A stretch of DNA of 64,000 nt from contig JAFGVP010000051.1 in assembly GCA_016937945.1 (NCBI GenBank), positions 1-64,000 on the forward strand. Reading direction: 5' to 3'. The translations under genes were made by a program, and so were the position numbers. Positions 60,400 through 64,000 of this stretch are shown here, piece after piece; within the stretch, counting starts at the first letter, position 1; the number at the start of each line of letters is the position of its first letter. A model generated the notes under the pieces. It was not told the DNA's origin and searched no databases. It saw only the letters and a program-made list of their open reading frames with translations. Source of the stretch: Pontiellaceae bacterium (GTDB taxonomy: Bacteria; Verrucomicrobiota; Kiritimatiellia; Kiritimatiellales; Pontiellaceae).

Positions 60400-61224
60400 T
60401 CACAGTTGGAACCGATGGTATTCGGGTCTCAGTTTAAAGAAATCATCATAGAAGAGCTTGGCATACTGCTGCATGTACCAGTGGCTCTTAAATCCATACT
60501 TGGCCTTCATCCACTGCTTGCCTTCCTCGATATACAGCTTCAGATTTTCGTCGTAAGACTCGGTTTTGATGATGTCCGCTTTATTCAACAAATGACTTTC
60601 GTTCTCGGATACATGGACTTCGTTGGTGATGGCGGCCGCCCAGTCGTTGACATAGGCCTTTGCGATCAGTTCGGTTTCATTGCAATAGCCCCGGAAGTTT
60701 TTTCCGTCGAACAGGAAATGCATGTAGTCCGGCTCTTCATGATTGCAGATGTCTTCCACGAATTCGCGCCGCAGCATCAGGGCGTTGTTGTGGATGAACC
60801 AGAAGTATTTGGTCGGCTCCCGGTTCAGCAGAAAGCGTTCGCCCCATCGGGGTGAGCAGGGAGACAGGATGCCGACACGCCTGTGTTCTTCCAGAATATT
60901 CATCAACGGCCGGATGGTCTGCCGGTTCTCAAATTCCGTATCATTGGTAAGCAGGAAAAAGGCACTGTATTGCGAGAATATTCCTTCTTTCCACAACTGG
61001 GCCAGACCGTAATTCATGCCCCGCGCGTAACGCAGTCCATGCTTCTTCGCATCATCCCACGCGGCGTGCCACGTGCAGTATTTGGAGAGGTTTTCCTCGT
61101 CAGACCCGGCTTCGACCACAAAGACATCCGTATTGTCGCCGTCGTAGTGCCGGATATGTTCCACCAGCGCCTCGGTGGGTTCCGGAAGGTTCCGGTTCAG
61201 GATAATGGTTGCAACCTTGTTCAT
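60400..61224 (-). CDS. Glycosyltransferase, GT2-like
   Basis: 274 aa from ATG 61224, whose ATGA overlaps the preceding gene stop. VATIILNRNLPEPTEALVEHIRHYD, VFVVEAGSDEE and LTNDTEFENRQTI (acidic motif) resemble GT2 enzymes. An in-frame extension upstream lies inside the neighbouring gene and is not used. Confidence 0.75.
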   Translation of the reverse strand: MNKVATIILNRNLPEPTEALVEHIRHYDGDNTDVFVVEAGSDEENLSKYCTWHAAWDDAKKHGLRYARGMNYGLAQLWKEGIFSQYSAFFLLTNDTEFENRQTIRPLMNILEEHRRVGILSPCSPRWGERFLLNREPTKYFWFIHNNALMLRREFVEDICNHEEPDYMHFLFDGKNFRGYCNETELIAKAYVNDWAAAITNEVHVSENESHLLNKADIIKTESYDENLKLYIEEGKQWMKAKYGFKSHWYMQQYAKLFYDDFFKLRPEYHRFQL

Positions 61225-62387
61225 GCTGCACCTACCAATCGAAATGCATTCATATATCTCAAAATGCTGCCCTTGATTTCCTTGCGCAGCTCGCGATCCA
61301 GATCGACTCCTTTTTCGCCCAGTCTTTTTCCGGCGATAAGTTTGATCTCTGCGGCTTCCGGCAACGCCGTGATATAGTGGCCGGCAATGATGGCCCGGTC
61401 GCGATCCGTCGCTGTGGTATCCGACAGCATCCACTTTTTCCACTTGCGGGATTCATATGAAATCTTCAGCCACTCATCGGCCAGCGCATTGAGTTCATGC
61501 TCTTCAAGCAGCCGGATAAAAGCCCGCGTCTCTACAACGCCGAACTCCGGTGCAACATTTGCGGCATGAATACCCAGTCGCGGGTACCACATCAATGCGT
61601 CGCTCGAAAGATAATCGGTATTGTGGGCCTTGATGTTGATGCCGTATTTCTGGCATAGCTCCACCATTTTCGGCACCTGGATTTCCGGTGCAATTTCGTC
61701 GGCTACGCGGACGGGCGAATCAAACGAACCGACATTCCGCGTTTCCATCACGCGTGTTCCGGTCTGGACGACAACAAACGTCGGAAGCGGGAGATGATTC
61801 TTTTTGCAGAAGCGCTGGATTTCGCTCAGGGAATAGTCGACCTCTTCCTGTTTGTTGGTGCTGCCGGTCTGTTCCTCGGTGCCGATCTCGAACAGGATGC
61901 GCTGCTTCTTTTCCGATGCATAGCTCCAGCAGAATTCATAGAGCTCAAAGACGCGGTCCATGATCTCTTCAACGCCCAGCTTCTGATGAATGTCGACGCT
62001 CGGGTCGATGTGAAGGATCTGGATGCCCGCATCGATGTCGTCCCGATACGATTTCTTTGCCGATTCCATGGCCCGTCGCAGGCACAGGGAACTCTCGACC
62101 TCTTTCGGGCTCTGCCACGGTCCGCCGTGATCACGGGCCAGGATAACCTTTCCCTTTTTATCGCGACTGAACACATAGTCGGCAAATTCGGCGGTTGTCC
62201 AATTGTTCACATATCCGCCGCCGAACGTTTCGGAATCGATCTGCCGTCGGCTGGCCACCAGCATGATCGGCACATCATACTCCTCCGTCAGCTCAATCAC
62301 AGCATCGACACAGTTTACGCTCATCGGGCCGACGCCCAGAATGGTGCGATGCTGATCGACGAGCCGTTCTATTTTGCTCTCAATCAT
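61221..62387 (-). CDS. GatZ/KbaZ-like (tagatose-bisphosphate aldolase subunit family)
   Basis: 388 aa. ILGVGPMSVNCVDAVIELTEEYDVPIMLVASRRQIDSETFGGGYVNNWTTAEFADYV followed by VILARDHGGPW resembles the GatZ/KbaZ TIM-barrel family, which is usually the non-catalytic partner of tagatose-1,6-bisphosphate aldolase. Here no GatY/KbaY partner is nearby. It overlaps a KdsC-like phosphatase gene by 4 nt and sits in a glycan operon, so a role in making an unusual sugar is more likely than tagatose use. Confidence 0.72.
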   Translation of the reverse strand: MIESKIERLVDQHRTILGVGPMSVNCVDAVIELTEEYDVPIMLVASRRQIDSETFGGGYVNNWTTAEFADYVFSRDKKGKVILARDHGGPWQSPKEVESSLCLRRAMESAKKSYRDDIDAGIQILHIDPSVDIHQKLGVEEIMDRVFELYEFCWSYASEKKQRILFEIGTEEQTGSTNKQEEVDYSLSEIQRFCKKNHLPLPTFVVVQTGTRVMETRNVGSFDSPVRVADEIAPEIQVPKMVELCQKYGINIKAHNTDYLSSDALMWYPRLGIHAANVAPEFGVVETRAFIRLLEEHELNALADEWLKISYESRKWKKWMLSDTTATDRDRAIIAGHYITALPEAAEIKLIAGKRLGEKGVDLDRELRKEIKGSILRYMNAFRLVGAA

Positions 62388-62872
62388 TGGATTTCAACTC
62401 CGCCAAAATATCGGTTGATCAGATAGAGGCAGGCATCGAGTACCGCGCCTTCGCCGGATTTGGAGTCTGTCACGAAATCTGCAGCGTTCCGGGCCTCCAC
62501 CCGGGCATTGCTCGGCGCGATTCCGCACAGGCACTTTTTGAGAATGGGAGCGTCATAGAATCCGTCTCCGATGTACGCGGACTGCTCCAGTCCGAACGTC
62601 GAATCGATGTATGAAAGCCGATCGCCTTCGCTCACAAGAAACAGCTCGTGGTGCATGTCATCGACGATGCGTTTGTGCGAGATCGGGAAACCCCGTTTGT
62701 CAGCGGTCACAAAGACTATTTTGATATGGTTCCGGATCAGTTTGATTCCGTCATTATCGTGCGGGCCGAATACCTTGTATTCCTTCCCTTCGACGGAGTA
62801 GAGAAACTGTCCGGTCGTCATGACGCCGTCCACATCGATAATCAGGTATTCCGGTATCTTGTCATTCATCAT
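62384..62872 (-). CDS. KdsC-like HAD sugar phosphatase
   Basis: 162 aa. HAD motif I IIDVDGVMTTG, motif II VFVTADKRG, and the C-terminal IGDGFYDAPIL of motif IV. KdsC-type enzymes dephosphorylate KDO-8-phosphate or nonulosonate-9-phosphate after a condensing enzyme. Short HAD without a cap fits KdsC. Confidence 0.85.
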   Translation of the reverse strand: MMNDKIPEYLIIDVDGVMTTGQFLYSVEGKEYKVFGPHDNDGIKLIRNHIKIVFVTADKRGFPISHKRIVDDMHHELFLVSEGDRLSYIDSTFGLEQSAYIGDGFYDAPILKKCLCGIAPSNARVEARNAADFVTDSKSGEGAVLDACLYLINRYFGGVEIQ

Positions 62873-62890
62873 TGTTACCTATGTCCCGAT

Positions 62891-64000
62891 CTATTTGCTG
62901 ACCTCAAGTTCTTCAACCGGCTCATCGGATGCGGCATTCTCCTTCATCAGGATTTCCCGGATGTGTGCCTTGCCCTTCGGTCCGGTCCAGTGAATGACCC
63001 GCTTGCCGGAGTGGTCGCGTTTTTTTGTGAGTAGCTGGCGTGACCACAGATAGTCCTGCGGCAGTTCCACAATCTCTGCATTTCTTTCCGGGTGCCGGGT
63101 CAGCAACAGGCGCAGGGATTCACGATCATCACGAACCGATGTTTTTGCGGCGTTGTCATGCCAGTCGGTCAGCAGTCCGGGGGTGCCGCAAATCAGGCTG
63201 ATTCCCGTTGACCATCCTTGTTCCTTTGAATCCTGCTGTACATGTACGTGATCAGCAATCAGGCCGATGATTCCCGGCTGCGCATAGTCGAAAATGTCAT
63301 TGATGGGCTTCAGCACTTCGCAATTAACGTCAACCCAGCAGGTATAGGCATACGGACTGTCAATCATGGCCCGGGTTTTGAGATCGCCCGCGGAGCATTC
63401 ACCCTCCGGATACTGAATGAAGCAGTTTGCGTGGCGCTTTGCCCACACCTGGATCTCGTCGGACATGCCGCCGAAGTCGCAGATGGTGACATGGGCATCC
63501 GGATTGTGTTTCGTGATGTTCCGGTACCACCATTTCAGCATCCACTCCTGATTTCCGGTCACGCCGGTCATGAAGGTTTGGATTGTTTTTTTCGGGCGCT
63601 CCGCCGGGGTCGGCATGTCTGTTTCCGGCAGCCTAGAGGATTCCTGAACCTGATGGATGGCGTTGGCCGCATGGCGCGCAAAGTAGCTGCCTTCCGGGAA
63701 TGCGCCGTACCGGTTCTGGAGATCTGCAAAGAGGACGGTCATTTCCTGCGCGTTAAAGTCGCGATACGCCTGGTTGTCGACGCTTTTCCATTGCATATCA
63801 TCGCCCAGATGGCGCGTTACCTTCAGGTCTCGGAAGCAGTTCATTCCTTTCCCGAGGCAGGCCATGTTGACCAACATGGCAACACCGATCCATGGCGCGC
63901 CTACGATCACGTGACCGAGATTGAACTGTTCGATCCAGCGCCGGGGAAATACAAAGCAGTCGTGCCCGCCATGGGCTTTGCCTTCCTGCTTAAAGATGGC
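62891..64000 (-). CDS. Glycosyltransferase-like protein, 5' end outside window
   Basis: At least 369 aa. The frame is open through position 64000, so the true N-terminus lies beyond the window. The first visible residues read KQEGKAHGGHDCFVFPRRW, not a start. FMTGVTGNQEWMLKWWYRNITKHNPDAHVTICDFGG and the acidic CWVDVNCEVLKPI suggest a GT-A-like glycosyltransferase. First visible gene of the minus-strand glycan operon. Confidence 0.65.
   Translation of the reverse strand, partial: AIFKQEGKAHGGHDCFVFPRRWIEQFNLGHVIVGAPWIGVAMLVNMACLGKGMNCFRDLKVTRHLGDDMQWKSVDNQAYRDFNAQEMTVLFADLQNRYGAFPEGSYFARHAANAIHQVQESSRLPETDMPTPAERPKKTIQTFMTGVTGNQEWMLKWWYRNITKHNPDAHVTICDFGGMSDEIQVWAKRHANCFIQYPEGECSAGDLKTRAMIDSPYAYTCWVDVNCEVLKPINDIFDYAQPGIIGLIADHVHVQQDSKEQGWSTGISLICGTPGLLTDWHDNAAKTSVRDDRESLRLLLTRHPERNAEIVELPQDYLWSRQLLTKKRDHSGKRVIHWTGPKGKAHIREILMKENAASDEPVEELEVSK

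Noticed and set aside
1-64000. tRNA, rRNA, CRISPR arrays or complete insertion sequences
   Set aside because: Read through by eye on both strands. No cloverleaf, direct-repeat array or transposase was recognised.

Overview
The window comes from a flagellated Gram-negative bacterium. It is most likely in the PVC superphylum, with Kiritimatiellota as the best guess. That guess rests on gene content: a secreted SUMF1-fold protein, a BspA-type leucine-rich repeat protein, a small rhamnogalacturonan/rhamnose degradation cassette, and a secreted repeat protein ending in a DxDxDG segment typical of that group. P-ring and L-ring genes (flgI, flgH) show an outer membrane and peptidoglycan. No rRNA, tRNA, CRISPR array or complete insertion sequence was seen.

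Layout. 1-2.5 kb: secreted SUMF1-domain protein, then about 0.9 kb of structured non-coding DNA. 3.4-5.5 kb: sensor kinase and sigma-54 activator pair (FlgS/FlgR or FlrB/FlrC type). 5.7-9.7 kb: fliS, fliT-like, fliO, fliP, fliQ, fliR, flhB. 9.8-16.5 kb: an insertion with no flagellar role (GNAT, GH28 remnant, UxaE-like epimerase, CE12-type esterase, GH78 rhamnosidase). 16.5-34.3 kb: flhA, flhG, a small membrane protein, fliA, flgB, flgC, fliE-fliK, flgD, flgE, flbD, motA, two motB-like genes, fliL, fliM, fliN. 34.5-36.0 kb: a secreted triple-repeat protein between two terminators. 36.2-45.8 kb: flgF, flgG, flgA, flgH, flgI, flgJ, flgN-like, flgK, a 46-aa ORF, rpoN, a lone receiver, flgL. 46.1-47.4 kb, minus strand: a Cys-motif protein, a lipoprotein and flgM. 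47.5-54.2 kb, plus strand: a glycan operon (sulfotransferase, methyltransferases, glycosyltransferases, sugar aminotransferase). 54.4-56.3 kb: BspA-like protein. 56.6-64 kb, minus strand: a second glycan operon (glycosyltransferases, C-methyltransferase, nucleotidyltransferase-kinase fusion, cupin, GatZ-like protein, KdsC-like phosphatase).

How it works together. The window holds a nearly complete flagellar regulatory hierarchy: kinase and activator, RpoN, then FliA with FlgM. I find nine near-identical -24/-12 sequences (consensus TGGCAT-N5-CTGCTW), eight in front of flagellar genes and one in front of the first glycan operon. The glycan operon is therefore predicted to be co-expressed with the flagellum, perhaps to decorate it. 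The most striking observation is that in five of the nine (fliO, flhA, flgB, flgF and the flgM operon) the A of the start ATG lies exactly 13 nt after the C of the -12 GC. Sigma-54 would then start transcription at or next to the start codon, giving leaderless mRNAs. The promoters with longer leaders mostly have a normal ribosome binding site.

Flagellin, fliD, flhF, csrA/fliW and a chemotaxis cluster are not in the window.
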